Shown here in pieces: positions 21,213 through 33,808 of a stretch of DNA of 64,000 nt. The position numbers and the translations under genes were made by a program. Below the pieces are notes generated by a model. The model ran no database searches. It was not told the origin of the DNA and worked only from the letters and a program-made list of their open reading frames with translations. The number at the start of each line of letters is the position of its first letter. The stretch's first letter is position 1. Source of the DNA: Metallyticus violacea (lineage: Eukaryota > Arthropoda > Insecta > Mantodea > Metallyticidae); the NCBI GenBank assembly GCA_030762175.1, contig CM060835.1:85958001-86022000 (forward strand), written 5' to 3'.

Positions 21213-24200
21213 CGAAAAAAGAAAAGAAAGAAAGATTAGTACTTGTGAAGACTAATGTTAAAATTTTACAATTAATGTTCAGTTCAATCTCAAATAACAG
21301 CAATTTGAACAAGTTGCTTGTATAAAATGTGATGGTCAATCAAGTATCAACCTCTTTTGCTATAAGTAAAGTTAGAACAGATATAGAAATAGTATTATGA
21401 TATAACAATGTGAAAATGTTGTGAGATAAACTTATGTCCAACTGATAATAGAGCTGATAATTTGAAGTATTAAAAAGACGAAATATTACATTGAACACTT
21501 GAGTGTTGAATTTTTGCTGCAATGAAGATGTTTTTTCATCCTCTTTCCTATCTGGAAAACAACTATTAACTTATCGAAAAATGACTCAGAGGAAAACAGT
21601 TGCACAGAAGCAGATATTCAAGTAATGTTGTAGATTATTCGTAATTTAATGCTGTATAAATGAATTTTATACGGTGTTGTAATTTTCTTAGTATACCTGC
21701 GGCATTTCCATTAGGAGGCAATTGTTTATTCGTGACAGTATGACTGTCATCAATTAAATGCACGTGTTATTACAACCAGTTGATGAAATAAATTACAAAC
21801 TACAGAAGGTCAAACGAGCAGAAAACATAGCGATCAAGAAATCGCTTGTAAATACACAATACAATGTTATCTAAAAAGAAGCCGTAATAAAGTTAATAAA
21901 CTCGAAATTTCTTCGAATTTCTTTAGTAAATAAAATAAATTTTCGGAAAATATGAAACTTGTTTGGGTCAAGACATTATTGAATGAAACAAGAGAAAATT
22001 AATAATCAACAATTATATTGTCTCGAGCCTAAGACAAGTTGCAAATACTTTTGACTACTACTTAAATGTTACAAAATGAATATCTAAATGTTGACTGTAA
22101 AATGAGTCACTATATTTCCAAAAACATTCTTGTTTCCCTCCTTTAGCATTTAGTAATTTTATTCACTGTTTCAAAAACTAACTAAAAGTTTTCTGGATAT
22201 GAAGAACTAAAGTGAAAACTTTAAAATTAAATTCTATTTCCGTAATGTGTTTTCTTAATTATATATAACAGCGATGATATATTCTTTAAACTTGACACTT
22301 TCCACGACATGTTCCAATACTCAATTGTTAAAACTCTTTTTCAAGCAGACAATACAATTTTTTTAATTTTTAAGATAAAAATTATATATTTATGATAAAG
22401 AATGCAACAAAATATAGTTTGTCTAAAGAAAAACGCGTTTTTGAACGGCTCAAATCATATTCTATATAACCAAGATCAAACACTTGAATCTCTGTCAGGA
22501 TTCAAATCTATATATCCACTGTATATAATTTATCTATCAGAAATAACTAGTTAGCAGATGAAACACTTAAGCAGTACCTAGTCAAATTATAACCCAAATG
22601 AAGATTATTTAAATCCTGTATTAACCATAATGTAAAATTTTTAAAGTAAATAAATAATTTCTTCATTCAAATAACATAAATATGATTAAATTCATCACTT
22701 ATAATGAATCATAAACTTCTAACATCGCAAAAAATGTCAACATTTTTCAAAACAAAGTTTTGCAAATCTCTTAAATTAGAAATTATATACAGATTTTTTT
22801 TTCAATACACTATACTTTATGATCAATACAAAATATTTTTCCAGTAGCTTTAATAGATGTATTTTATTCTATTTTGAATAGTATTATTTTCTGGGCAAAC
22901 TTTGTTCCACCTATAAAAAAAAGTAATAAGGATCTTTAATAAAATAACTTTCAAAATCTAAACGCTTTGAATTTTCCAAATAATACATTAAACGATAAAT
23001 AAGCATAACTTATAAACTATCTTCAAAGATCAATGTACCATTAGTAGTGCTAGCGCGTTGTACTTCATTGTAATGGTGTCAAGTATGGAATTTCTATGTA
23101 AATTAGGTATAATATTCTGTAGAAGAAATAAAATACAATTTACATCCCACAATTAAATTATAATTGTTAAATAACCTAAGATTATGTTCATCTACTTGCT
23201 TGTGCTTATTTTACCTACATTGTTATTGCAATATGAATATTGCTGACTATAATCGTAAATGATATATTACTATCATCGATTGTAAACTATCTATATCTAT
23301 ATTTGAATATCTGCGCCATAGCTGTATTAATTTAAAGAAAATCTAAATTGAACAAAAAGTTATTTTTATGCCAGAAATTCGAGTTTAATCGAGGCATTCT
23401 GAACATACAGATAAATGACATCTGCTTCTGATTTAGTACAGTCATAATTTATAATATTTTATTTGTGTATATTTATCACTAGATATTAAATGCATTAATT
23501 TATTTAATCACATTGGTTTTAAAGTTAAATAAAAAAAAGATTATATTTAGATAATATTTTAAATATTTAGTATGAATTCGTTTAATGTATGGACTAAAAT
23601 TTATATGAGAAATAAACAAAGATGAGTATAAAATAACAGATTACGTACTTATTATAAATGCGTAATATGGTTAAGGTTAATTACAAAGACCTGTATGTAT
23701 TGTTACTCATCTTAGACTATCTAAAATTAATGCGGCTCACAATTATCCATATATAATTAATTATACAAAGTTTTACTCGATTTTTATTTTAGTTCAGATG
23801 TGTGTGAAATTAAAATAATTAGCGACGAACTTCGAATTCAGGATCAATTTTCCCTTTCTATATTGTTTATAGATCTTGAAACACGATATGAGTTCAAAGA
23901 CACATTATGAAACAATTTATAAATTATTGAATTTCACATATGTCTAATAAATGCAGTCAAGAGCCCCTATAAATCATCAGTAACAATTAAATTAGATAAT
24001 AAAAGAATCACAGAAGCCTTTAAAAAATCAAAGACTTAGATAAGAATTTAGTCTTTCCGCACTGTTTGCTGTTTATTGGGATAAATAATTAAAGAGAGGA
24101 AATTATTAAATCCTCAGCAATAAAAATGTATGGACAATCAATCTTACACAAATAATTAGTGTGTAAAGACAAGATACTGATGGAAACAAGTGAGGATGGT

Positions 24201-25664
24201 TTATAGCGATCAATTTATAAATTTCAATCTATTTTCGCGAAATATAAAATGGAAAATGTCAGGAAACAAAACAAAACAAAACAATGACGACAACTAGTAG
24301 AGAACTGTTAAGGACAGTAATAGAGATAAACAACAAAATAATGGAAAAGGTGACAGATTTTGCATTGGGAAAGCCATTTTTCAGATTTATTTATTAAATA
24401 TAGAAAATTTTAAACAGTATAACAAATTAAATGAAAATTTGAAAATATATTTTAGCGAACAAACATGAAAAGAAATTGTACTCCAATTCTACAATATAAT
24501 TTCAAACCGAGCTCTTCTGTATAGAATAAGTAGTTGCCCTCTAATGCGATAATAATCAGCTCGCAAATGGGATTCCTGTAATATTAAGGGATAAAGTGAG
24601 AAGTGAAGAGCATAGAAATAAATGGGAAGGACAAAGAGAAGACACGAATGAAATTAAACTGGAACCAAAATGTTCTAAGAATGCCAGAGGTACGGTTACT
24701 CCAAAAAGCGCTACATTACCAGCATCGGGGAAGAAGAGATTCAGCATGACTCTACCGCTGTTTTATGTAGTCGCAAAAAAGAAACATATAATCTAAAACT
24801 GAAAAAGGAAGAAAATATTTCTTTATTAGTATTTTACCAATATGAGAAATATCCCGCGTAAATCTCCATATTTCAGCACAGGGGTGGGGGGTAACACCAG
24901 TGTATTTTTAAGGACAATAGGTGATAAACTTCTGAGAAAATATGTTACTTTTTACAATTTGAAACATAACATATTAATAAGAGACTTCCAAGTCAAGCCG
25001 TTTCGACATATATCTAGCACAAACCTGACCGTCGCCAATTACTCTAACAAGCCCGAAATCCACAACGATTATCAGAGAAAACCTTACTTATTTCAAAGTA
25101 TTCAAACATATTTTTCTTTATAATTTTCAGAATTTTTGCCAAAGTTGGTACCAAATTAAATTTTTATTACCAGGAACTAACTATATTTGAAATTTTCAGT
25201 TACGGAATATTACCCCGGAGAATAAACGGTGATTAACGGATGTGGACGATTATATGTGAAAATGGACTTAAAGCAAGAAAATGTTTTGTTTTTTTTAATT
25301 TTGACATATACTTTATTCTAATATAAGATATAATGACTATTTTGTTGTAAAATATATCTTTATGCAAAAGTTCGCCAAAGTTCAACATTTTAATTTCTTT
25401 TTATAGGGACATAGCTTTCAAATCTTTGAAATAGGAACTTTGAACAATAGCTTATTTTAAATCTCATATCATACTAAAGATAATTGTTTGTAAAATATAA
25501 TGATTAATTTACAGGATTAAGGGAAAAATCTGTTTGATACACATTACAAGGATTCCCCACAAAAAGAATAAAAATCACAAATATGGTAAAATTGGAAATT
25601 ATTTACACAAATAAATATACTTTCCAAATAAGTATTGAAAAAAAAACAACTTCATACCTAAAAG

Positions 25665-25668
<4 letters not shown>
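21213..25668. other. Long AT-rich tract, no feature seen
   Basis: About 4.5 kb with many A and T runs. No SINE, transposon motif or coding-like block was found. The small frames around 24556-25123 have no recognisable domain. Confidence 0.5.

Positions 25669-25713
<45 letters not shown>
25669..25713. repeat. (AT)n microsatellite
   Basis: Perfect AT tract of about 45 bases. Confidence 0.98.
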
Positions 25714-25715
<2 letters not shown>

Positions 25716-26904
25716 GTATATCTTGCACGCCGATAAAGTTATTTTATTGCAATTTCAAGTCAAAATAGTTCAGCTTACATACATTGACCTAGCAAGACCC
25801 AAGTGCCCCAAATGAAATTTAATGAAAGTATTTTTATGGGGATTCTTGATGGAACATCAAAATAATATTTTTTTAGAGAGTAAAAGATAGCAATCAGCCG
25901 ATATTTTTGTATTCTGTGTTTACGGTGATGAAATAAGTCAAATATGCATTAACTGATTTATAGCACATACACGTTTTTAGAATATCTGCTACGAACTGTA
26001 TTATTAACTTTTTTACATGTCTAGCATTCTTTTTGGGTTTATGTTCTTGGAAATTGTTGATTTTTAAAAAAATATACGAGAATTTTATAGTATTAACAAA
26101 GAAAAACTATAGACTAAAAGAAAAAGACTTTCTCATATCATGATCATCTCTTAACCTTCTTTAAACTTAATTTTTTTTTTCAAGGCAATACTACTATGCT
26201 GTCCGATTTCATACATATTGATCCATGAAGAGATTAATTGTTGTAGTTACCGACTGTGCTGTTAATGGTAGTTAAACTAATAGCCTCTTTCCATCCAACC
26301 AAGTTCCGAATGATTAATGTTATTGCTGCAATTAGGTGCCTGATAATTCTTTTACTTTCATACAACAAAGATCGAACAAAATATATGAATATTATTTATT
26401 GTTCCTCGTACTATTAAGAATATCTGAGGGTGTCTTAATCAATAAATAAAGAATAAATTAATAAATCATTTACTATTACTTTCACACGGCTCTATTAACA
26501 CTAAACATGTACTGAAAAAGATTGCAGAGACGTGACAACGTTACTTTTTGCGAGAACTTTGATACACTTTATTCCTCACGTGTATTATATTATGCATTAT
26601 AAATAAGCAACTGTAATCATAGTTTCAGGAAGAAAGGCTTGCCCTAAATGTGCGTTCTACATAAAATAGTACAATCACTGGCAACCTGTTCAATAGACTA
26701 TTGCTGCTGTTGTACAAATTCTAATGATTTCATTTCATAAAGTTATAGTTTTTATTACCCCAATGGGTGCCAACAAAGATAATGTGTAAACATAGACTAG
26801 TTTTGGATTGATGTGAGTGATGAATAAAAGAATACATGGAATGCTTTTGAACAAAATGGAACGAGAAACTAGTAAGGGAAAAGAGAGAGAAATCAAAAGG
26901 AAAC
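25714..26904. other. AT-rich, no gene seen
   Basis: No recognisable coding region or repeat. Confidence 0.5.
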
Positions 26905-26940
26905 CAATGAATGAATGAATGAATGAATGAATGAATGAAT
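26905..26940. repeat. (ATGA)n microsatellite at a SINE 3' end
   Basis: About nine ATGA units directly abut the 3' end of the minus-strand family B fragment at 26941. Read on the SINE strand this is (ATTC)n following CACT, and family B copies normally end CACTATTC. Confidence 0.9.
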
Positions 26941-27048
26941 AGTGTTTCAAGCCCGTTTTTGCTACAGGGGCACCACAGGCGATGCTACGTGAGATGAAAT
27001 GATATATTGGGAAAGGATGTATTTTTAAGGAAGAAAGCCGACAGAATG
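26941..27048 (-). mobile_element. SINE family B, copy 5 (3' fragment)
   Basis: Only the 3' third of the element is left, with the landmarks GGTGCCCCTGTAGCAAAAAC and ATATATCATTTCATCTCACG on the minus strand. The head and most of the body are missing (5' truncated). Confidence 0.85.
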
Positions 27049-27217
27049 TTGTACAATAAAGGGACAGTGGAAAAAAAAAAAAAGGGTTAAGTGCACAGAG
27101 CGGAGAGAAAAAAGTTAAGATGGAAAACGTAAAATTATTATCATATTAACTGTGTTGAGAAAGGGGAAAATGGCGAAAACTAATTAATAAAAGAGAAAGA
27201 GTGAGAAAGCGTCTTAC

Positions 27218-27299
27218 CTGTGATGTATATCGTGGTACTGTAACCATCCTCTGTGAGGGATCGAAACACCCCTGTGTTTGACTCCGAGCTGCGGAACAC
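27218..27299 (-). other. Candidate host exon (82 bp) with consensus splice sites
   Basis: On the minus strand an acceptor, CTTGCTTGTTGCAG at 27300-27313, precedes an 82-bp GC-richer block. The block ends ATCACAG followed by GTAAGA at 27212-27217, a textbook donor. All three frames are open. The most protein-like reads VFRSSESNTGVFRSLTEDGY then STTIYIT. The block stands out sharply from the AT-rich flanks and is not repeated in the window. Its length (27 codons plus one base) would change phase between its ends, so it would have to be an internal exon of a longer gene whose other exons lie outside. I do not recognise the protein. A 5' UTR exon or a chance match are alternatives. Confidence 0.55.
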
Positions 27300-27313
27300 C
27301 TGCAACAAGCAAG

Positions 27314-28571
27314 CAGCTACGTTAACTTGTTGTGGCCGGCAATAAACGAGCGTAATTGGATGGGATTCTGCTCTTTTTAGTCGAGAGCTGCAATAAACTG
27401 CATAGCTCTTTCTTCAAGTCTTTGTGATGCTGACAGGACTCCGACAAGGGAATGTCTTTTCACTGCAGTCTGCATGCGAGCCGTAAACAGAAAGTTAATA
27501 TTCCAAATATTTGTCTATATACAAGCATTCCTCATCTCGCAAGATACTAACTGCACTTAAGAGCAGGAACGCGAGTGTTTTGAAACATACCTAGAAAAAT
27601 GCTTAACTTTTCCACAAAGTGTCTCCACCATTTACCCCTTCAAAACACAAAGTGTACCTAATCTTTCGTGATTAACAAGTCATTTATTTGTCATCAGATG
27701 GATAGTGAGAATAAATAACGCTCAGTTACCCTCATTATTATTTATTAAATTGTGTGGTAGACCGTTCCATAATTGAAACTTTAATTACAATATATATCAA
27801 TTAACGCAATAAATAAAGTGTTAATTTATATTTATCAGGTCAGTATGGTATGGTTTTCTTTTTTAATTTTTTTTATTTTACTTGATTTTTCCAAAACTTT
27901 CAGACCTTAAGCTCATATACTTTCAATAAAACCAAAGTATTATTTTTAACAAATGAATTCCGATTCCTTCTACTATATTTTGAAGAGTTTTTTTTCCTTA
28001 TATTTTTGAGCCTTAACTTTTTGTATGCTCTTTTTGACTTACTTCCCAAATTTGTGCAATAGAAGTCATTCTTTCTATTTATACAAGAATGATCTTTTTA
28101 TTTAAATTTTCATGCCTACGGTATGGAACTGTGCAGCACACTGATTTAGGAAAAGTTTTTGTGCATAAGCATTGATGCTGTTTGGTTTTTCTGAGACAAT
28201 AAGAAACGTCACGTTAAACAGATCTTTTTTGTTTTTGTATCTGAAAAGTTCAACGTTTATTCGATTTTGGAGCCATTTCCCCCATTCCTATGGGGACATA
28301 AATATAACATTACATTCTTTAACACATTTACGAACATTACTTTGAGAAATGCGGGCAACGTGGAAAGCTTTAAGCTTTTTATTAAACGCTAATTTTTATT
28401 TTTACAATATATTAAAATGGAACAAATTATGTCATCAGAGAGAGGAAAAAAATCTAAGGATAGACTAAACCCACCTCACTAAAAGTGTCCTGTTATAGAA
28501 GTTGCTACTAACTTGCACTGAGCTAATAAAACAATGCTTAATCACTATTGTCAAGAACTTCACTATTCGAA
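27314..28571. other. No gene seen
   Basis: If the exon at 27218-27299 is real, this would be the intron upstream of it. AT-rich, with no repeat recognised. Confidence 0.45.
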
Positions 28572-28580
28572 TCAGATAAT

Positions 28581-28877
28581 GTCGGTCCTGGTGGTGTAGA
28601 GGTTACCATACTTGCTTCCTAAACCCAAGATCGCAGGTTCGAACCCGGACAGGACCGATGGCCTTTTTCGGGCGTAAAAATCCTAAGTGTGGCTTCCTTC
28701 GGAAGGGAAGTAAAGCCGTGGTCCCGTGTCGCACATTTACGGCACGAAAAAGAACCTCAAGCCTGAAAGAGAGGCCTCTGAGCAAAATTAGTCGGCCGTT
28801 TCACGCCCGGCGTTGAATGGGACGCTGATGACCTGAGATGTTAAAGAGCGTCCATAAATAAATCAATCAAAAAAAAG
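28581..28877 (+). mobile_element. SINE family A, copy 4 with 9-bp TSD
   Basis: Full-length copy beginning GTCGGTCCTGGTGGTGTAGA and ending CATAAATAAATCAATC plus an A run. TCAGATAAT is duplicated at 28572-28580 and 28878-28886. The duplication touches the first base of the head, which fixes the element's 5' end as GTCGGTCC. It shares ACCCGGACAGGACCGATGG with the copy at 58291. Confidence 0.95.
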
Positions 28878-28924
28878 TCAGATAATACTTATTAGAGGGA
28901 TCAATTCTACTCCTGTATGTTCGT

Positions 28925-29250
28925 CAGCCCGAGATCGGGATACTATGGTTCCCTGGCCTGCTTCCTCTAGCTCCGTTTTACGGCTTCATTAATAGAGAGC
29001 AGTGTTGCAAGGAGGCATGTGATTAGCCGATCGTCTGTCGTGCGACTTTCGAGATCGAAGACGGCCACCTCTCCATCAGGCAGCTCCCCAATTATCCTCA
29101 CGAGACTGGGTGAGTCTCGTGCATAAAAGATGAGGCCTTCCAGGCCTTCCTAACTTAAAAAAAATTCATAAGCAGGATCGGGAATTGAATCTGGAACCTT
29201 CTGACCAGCAGTCAGCAACGCTAACTACTAGACCAAGGAACAATGAATCA
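28925..29250 (-). mobile_element. tRNA-derived SINE family E
   Basis: Read on the minus strand it has CTTGGTCTAGTAGTTAGCG as A-box region and AGATTCAATTCCCGATCC as B box, followed by a body of about 240 bp ending in a GC-rich stretch (CCCGATCTCGGGCTGACG). The body has a perfect 9-bp hairpin (CACGAGACT at 29099-29107, AGTCTCGTG at 29113-29121) and a direct duplication of AGGCCTTCC. It is the only copy in the window. Confidence 0.65.
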
Positions 29251-29845
29251 ATTACTGAAGCAAAATTCAAATAGTCATCTCACCATACATTTTAAGGCAA
29301 CATTTCGATTCTGGACATCATCTCAATGGAACAGGCGAAATTAAACACCTATCTTGAAATTTCAAAAGAGAAAGCTGTTGTCATGAAAAGTATGCATGTT
29401 GTGGTATTTACTGATACAGTTTGAACATTTGTCAGCATTGTGCGTATTTTCCTCTCTTGTTCGGCATTTTGTTTAAAAGGGAATTCTTTCTGAGGAAACA
29501 ATGCTGTTATTGCACAAATTGTTTGATTTTAATGCCAAGTTTCCAAAACTGTTAATATTTACTTAAGAAAAAGAACGAAAGTAAAACATAATACGCTACT
29601 TATAACTAGAAGTCTGACTCCGGCCGTGAAAACTTCCGACTACTCATAATACGCTGCTATTAGTTCCACAGAAATGTTAATTGCTGGTTAACTTATTGCT
29701 TAAAAGTGCCTTTTGAACAACTCTTGTTTGTAATAAATAATGTGTGCTATTTTAATAAAATTTAGGCAGTTTGGTAAAATGTATGAAAGTTGCAATAAAA
29801 CACTGCTTAATCAGCAATGCAGATATGTGAAAAAAAAAAAAAAAT
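29251..29845. other. No gene seen
   Basis: AT-rich sequence. An A run of about 14 bases at 29830-29843 precedes the next SINE. Confidence 0.5.
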
Positions 29846-30089
29846 TAAATGGTGTTTACTGCTGAGGCACCACAGGCGGTGGACACTGATGATACACGAG
29901 ATGAAATGATATATTGGGAAAGGATTCAGTTTTAAGGGAATGAAACGTTTCAGGCATAAGTTTAGCGTACCTTCCCGGCATTTGCAATTTATGAGGGCTG
30001 AAGAAAACGGGGAAAAAACCTCAGTCAGGGAGGACGGTCCTGGCGGGATTCGAGTCCGTGCCTTAACGACTTCGGCCACCCGTGACGAT
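29846..30089 (-). mobile_element. SINE family B, copy 6 (head deletion)
   Basis: Nearly full length on the minus strand, but about 20 bases of the head are deleted, joining GGCACGGACTCG directly to AATCCCGCCAGG. The B box is thus damaged. The body and 3' end (AGTAAACACCATTT) are intact. Confidence 0.9.
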
Positions 30090-30661
30090 AAAAAGATGCT
30101 CTAACTACGTAAACATTTGTCAGTAACTTATCATTACCATCATCGTCTTTCATGATTTCTTTAGAGTTGTTCCGACCTCAACTCCCAATATATTTCTAGT
30201 TCTTGCCATGTTTCCTCTTATTTTGCAATTCAATATTTTTGTGTATCATTCTTTACTAATTTTATCCCAGTATCTATATAATTTATATATATTGTCTATT
30301 AATTACAAATATTGCAAATTCTTTATTTTTTATTTAAATCATCTTTTATGCATACCTTTACAAACGGTAAACTTTTCGTTTCAGTTGCATTTATTTAGTT
30401 TATGTTTTAAATATCCAGGTTCTGAACATAGAGTGTGTTGATAAATGGCTGAAATTACTGTCTCTTACATTCTCATTATTATTTTATTTGTAAAGAAATA
30501 CTTATAAATGACAATCTGTCTACTTTAATTCGTTGTAAGGTAAAGGTATTGCTTTTATATTAAGTGTGGTAAGAAATGCAATGGTGTGGCTAATAAATAT
30601 TTTTAGTAAATATTGCACTTTCCATGACTACAAAACTCAATGTTGATACAACTATTACATA

Positions 30662-30664
<3 letters not shown>
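30090..30664. other. No gene seen
   Basis: AT-rich sequence. The plus frame at 30208-30441 is hydrophobic because of its T content and has no motif. Confidence 0.45.

Positions 30665-30709
<45 letters not shown>
30665..30709. repeat. (AT)n microsatellite
   Basis: Perfect AT tract of about 44 bases. Confidence 0.98.
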
Positions 30710-30710
<1 letters not shown>

Positions 30711-31099
30711 CGTACTGAAACATTTTACCCATTTTTAAACGTTTATTGCATTCCTGACATACAGGCTCTGCGAACAACGAGAAAGTGGTCTACCAATAGA
30801 AGTAAAACTACCATCAAAATATGAAATTCAAAAGCTGATAATAATGCAATCCACAATATGCATTATTTATTAAATTATACTTAATGCCTTAGCAAAGTAG
30901 CTTCTTGATTTCAGTTACAATAACGTAGCGCACAGTTATCTACTATTAATGGTTCTTTTTGGAAGATATGACGTAGAATACTATCTGAAATGAACGCTCT
31001 GGCCATTTGTTTTATATTTACGTCTAGCTCTACCGAAATAACTGTACGAACTCTTTTAAAAATAGTATTCAAACCTATTTTAGGTACTGTGGCATCATA

Positions 31100-31276
31100 G
31101 AAGTGATAAAAGGGGGAAGACATTTAGTAAAGAAAGAGCTCCAGGCCTAAATTTATAGTACTTCAACAGTTACCAAAGATGATGGCTCAGAAAACCTGAA
31201 AAGCCCTAAGAGCAGGATTGGAACCGCTGACCTGTTCACATGTCTGTACTTTAACGACTTCGGCAAACGGTGTCAG
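31100..31276 (-). mobile_element. SINE family B, copy 7 (old, partial)
   Basis: A diverged minus-strand copy. CTCCAGGCCTAAATTTATAG and the reversed head segment TTTAACGACTTCGGCAAACG are still recognisable. It has lost its 3' third and is among the oldest copies of the family here. Confidence 0.7.
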
Positions 31277-33199
31277 TTTTATGAATTTGTACTATCCAAG
31301 TGGTTTAAATTACTCTGTGTATTAAAGATTATGTGTTCAATATTGCAAGCGTTCCTAATGCTTTTATACTGCATATTCTTAAAGTATCTACTCTGAGCAC
31401 GAAGTACGTGAATGTTGCCATTTTTCAGTTTTATAGAGATCCAGAGGAAAAATCTCGAGCTCTTTGTATTGAACTGGTTTGATTCTAAAAGTGCACTGAA
31501 AATCCATTAAATTTTCATGTAATTTGATTTTAAATGTGCAATTTCATTATTAAAAAACATATACACACTAAGACAAAAAAAAAAAAAAATCGCAGACTTT
31601 CAAAGCAAGTTCTGTTCGGCTCATTAGCCTCATTTTGTCATCAGCAGTCACACCAAGTTTTCCATGGCAGACGTACTGTGATAGTCGAGCTGTCTGGCAA
31701 TGAGAGGTAACGGAGTTCGAATCCCTCACTTGCGTTAATTGTTTCATTGCAAGCAAAAGTAATGTTTAGTATACACGCGATATTATACCTTCAAATTACA
31801 ATGACTTGTTTGAATTTTAAAGCATTTATGCTCTCACAGGGGGGAAAAAAAAGTTAAAGGAATCTTTGTTTTCAAAATTAATAGAAAAATTAATAATTAT
31901 GTTGAGTAAAATAAAGGCAATGTGTTTTTTATATAGTTATTAACTTTAGAATATTTATTTTAAAAAAGAAGATTAATTAAATTTTTTGAGTATAAATGCC
32001 TTCTAATTCAAATATATGCTGTTCGTTAAAAAATACATTGTTGTCGTATATTAAACATTAATCTTACTTGCAAAAACTAACAAATAAAAAATTGAAACAT
32101 AACGAGGGTTGAACCAATACAATTCTTATTACTAGACACGTGTTTTTATCCGTTCAGCCATTGGAGCATATGGTCAAAGAAAAATATTTTTCTATTTATG
32201 ACAAAATTTGGACGTATTGTGAACCTAGTGTTAGCGAAAGTTTCCGAAGTTTACCGAATCAGTCATGGTTTTTTCAGTTGCCTCCCACCCCTTTTTTGGT
32301 TTTTTGTCCAAGTGTGTACAGCTGCTGTTTTGTATTGTTAAATTTGCTTGCTACTTTAGTGTAAAAATGAACAAAATTTTGTCAAGTTGATTAAAGTAGC
32401 TTTTAAATTAAAATTTAAAACAATATTTCATATTGCACTTTATGCTTCGCTCTAAAAATAATGCTGTATTACATTTATAAAATTTGTACTTATATAATAA
32501 TCAGCTATAAAATACCAACTTACAGAAAGTTTCATGCAACTTTAAATATATTCTGTTAAGTCAAACAGATAAAGAGTTGTATTATACTCAAGTTCACTGA
32601 GTTGTAATATATATGTGCATTCTTTTAACATCAAATACTGTAAATTGTACTATCTCATAGTTTCGAAATTTATTGATCTATATCATATGACATGTTAACA
32701 CTGGGTGAAAAATAAACTAACTAAATTAGTTATTTATGATTTTAATAATTTGGGTAGCTATAATGCAAATAGTATACAGAAAAATTAATATATATAGAAA
32801 ATGAAAAGCAGAAATTCTCAAATAAATGCCCAGAAATATCAGAATAGAATGCATAGATTTTTCAAAAATAAGAGATGACTTTAGTTGCTCATAGTTTCTT
32901 ATTTTTTCACACAGCCTTAACAATTCTGGCAGTGTTATTATACAGCGAATGAACTTAATCACCACGACAACGAGTTTGATTCTCAATGCAGGATGACGGA
33001 CCTCCACATATATAATGGGATAAAATAATTTTTGTATAACATTTTTTCTGGTAGTGTTTAAAGTAGACGCTTTCCCTGCAATATCGTCAGATTATTGTTT
33101 GTGTGCGTATCTGAAGTAAAATGTGTCCCGGAGCAAATATACGACAGTTAAACGTTGAAAGACTTCATTGCACACGAACTAAAAGTTTCTTTTTAGATT
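31277..33199. other. No gene seen
   Basis: AT-rich sequence with short simple runs. A B-box-like GGAGTTCGAATCCCTC lies near 31711, without a clear A box. Confidence 0.45.
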
Positions 33200-33475
33200 C
33201 GTTTTATTTAAGGACGCTCTTTAACATCTCAGGTCATCAGCGTCCCATTCAATTCCGACCGACAAATTTTGCTCAGAGGCCTCTTTCTTCAGGCTTGAGG
33301 TTCTTTTTTGTGCCGTAAATGTACGACACGGGACCCACGGCTTTACTTCCCTTCCGAAGGAAGTCATACTTCGGATTTTTACGCCCGAAAAAATCCATCG
33401 ATCCTGGCCGGGTTTGAACCCGCGACCTTGGGTTTAGAAGGCAAGTACGGTTACCACTACACCACCAGGACCGAC
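33200..33475 (-). mobile_element. SINE family A, copy 5 (internal deletion)
   Basis: Minus-strand copy missing about 20 bases where ATTCAATTC joins CGACCGACAAATT. The head is intact (TCGGTCCTGGTGGTGTAGTG). The flanks share CTAAAAG (33179-33185 and 33481-33487), a possible short target duplication separated by a few bases. Confidence 0.92.
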
Positions 33476-33510
33476 AAGAGCTAAAAGGTGCTCTATATAG
33501 TTTTGTTGAT

Positions 33511-33797
33511 TTGGTTAATTTACGGACGCTCTTTAACATCACAGGTAATCAGCGTCCCATTCAATTCAAGGCGTGAAATGGCCGATCCAATTTTGCTCAG
33601 AGGCCTCTTCTTTCAGACACTTGAGGTTCTTTTTCGTGCCGTAAATCTACGACTCAGAACCCACGGCTTTACTTCCCTTCTTAGGGATACTTAGGATTTT
33701 TTTCGCCTGAAAAAAATCCATCGATTCTGGCCGGGATTGAATCCGCGATCTTGAGTATAGGAGGCAAGTATGGTTATCACTAATCTACCATGACCGA
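33511..33797 (-). mobile_element. SINE family A, copy 6 (near-tandem with copy 5)
   Basis: Same orientation as copy 5 and only about 35 bp from it. It is more diverged, with a damaged head (TCATGGTAGATTAGTGATAA). The flanks share CTCTATATAG (33491-33500) and CTGTATATAG (33799-33808), a target duplication with one mismatch. Its own duplication shows that it is an independent, older insertion, not a tandem duplicate of copy 5. Confidence 0.92.
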
Positions 33798-33808
33798 CCT
33801 GTATATAG

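Noticed and set aside
31640..31740. tRNA-like segment with GGAGTTCGAATCCCTC
   Set aside because: B-box match only. No credible A box at the right distance and no body shared with other repeats.
32726..33007. Hydrophobic 93-codon frame on minus (candidate membrane protein)
   Set aside because: The hydrophobicity follows from AT-rich codons (Ile, Leu, Phe). No splice or start context and no motif.
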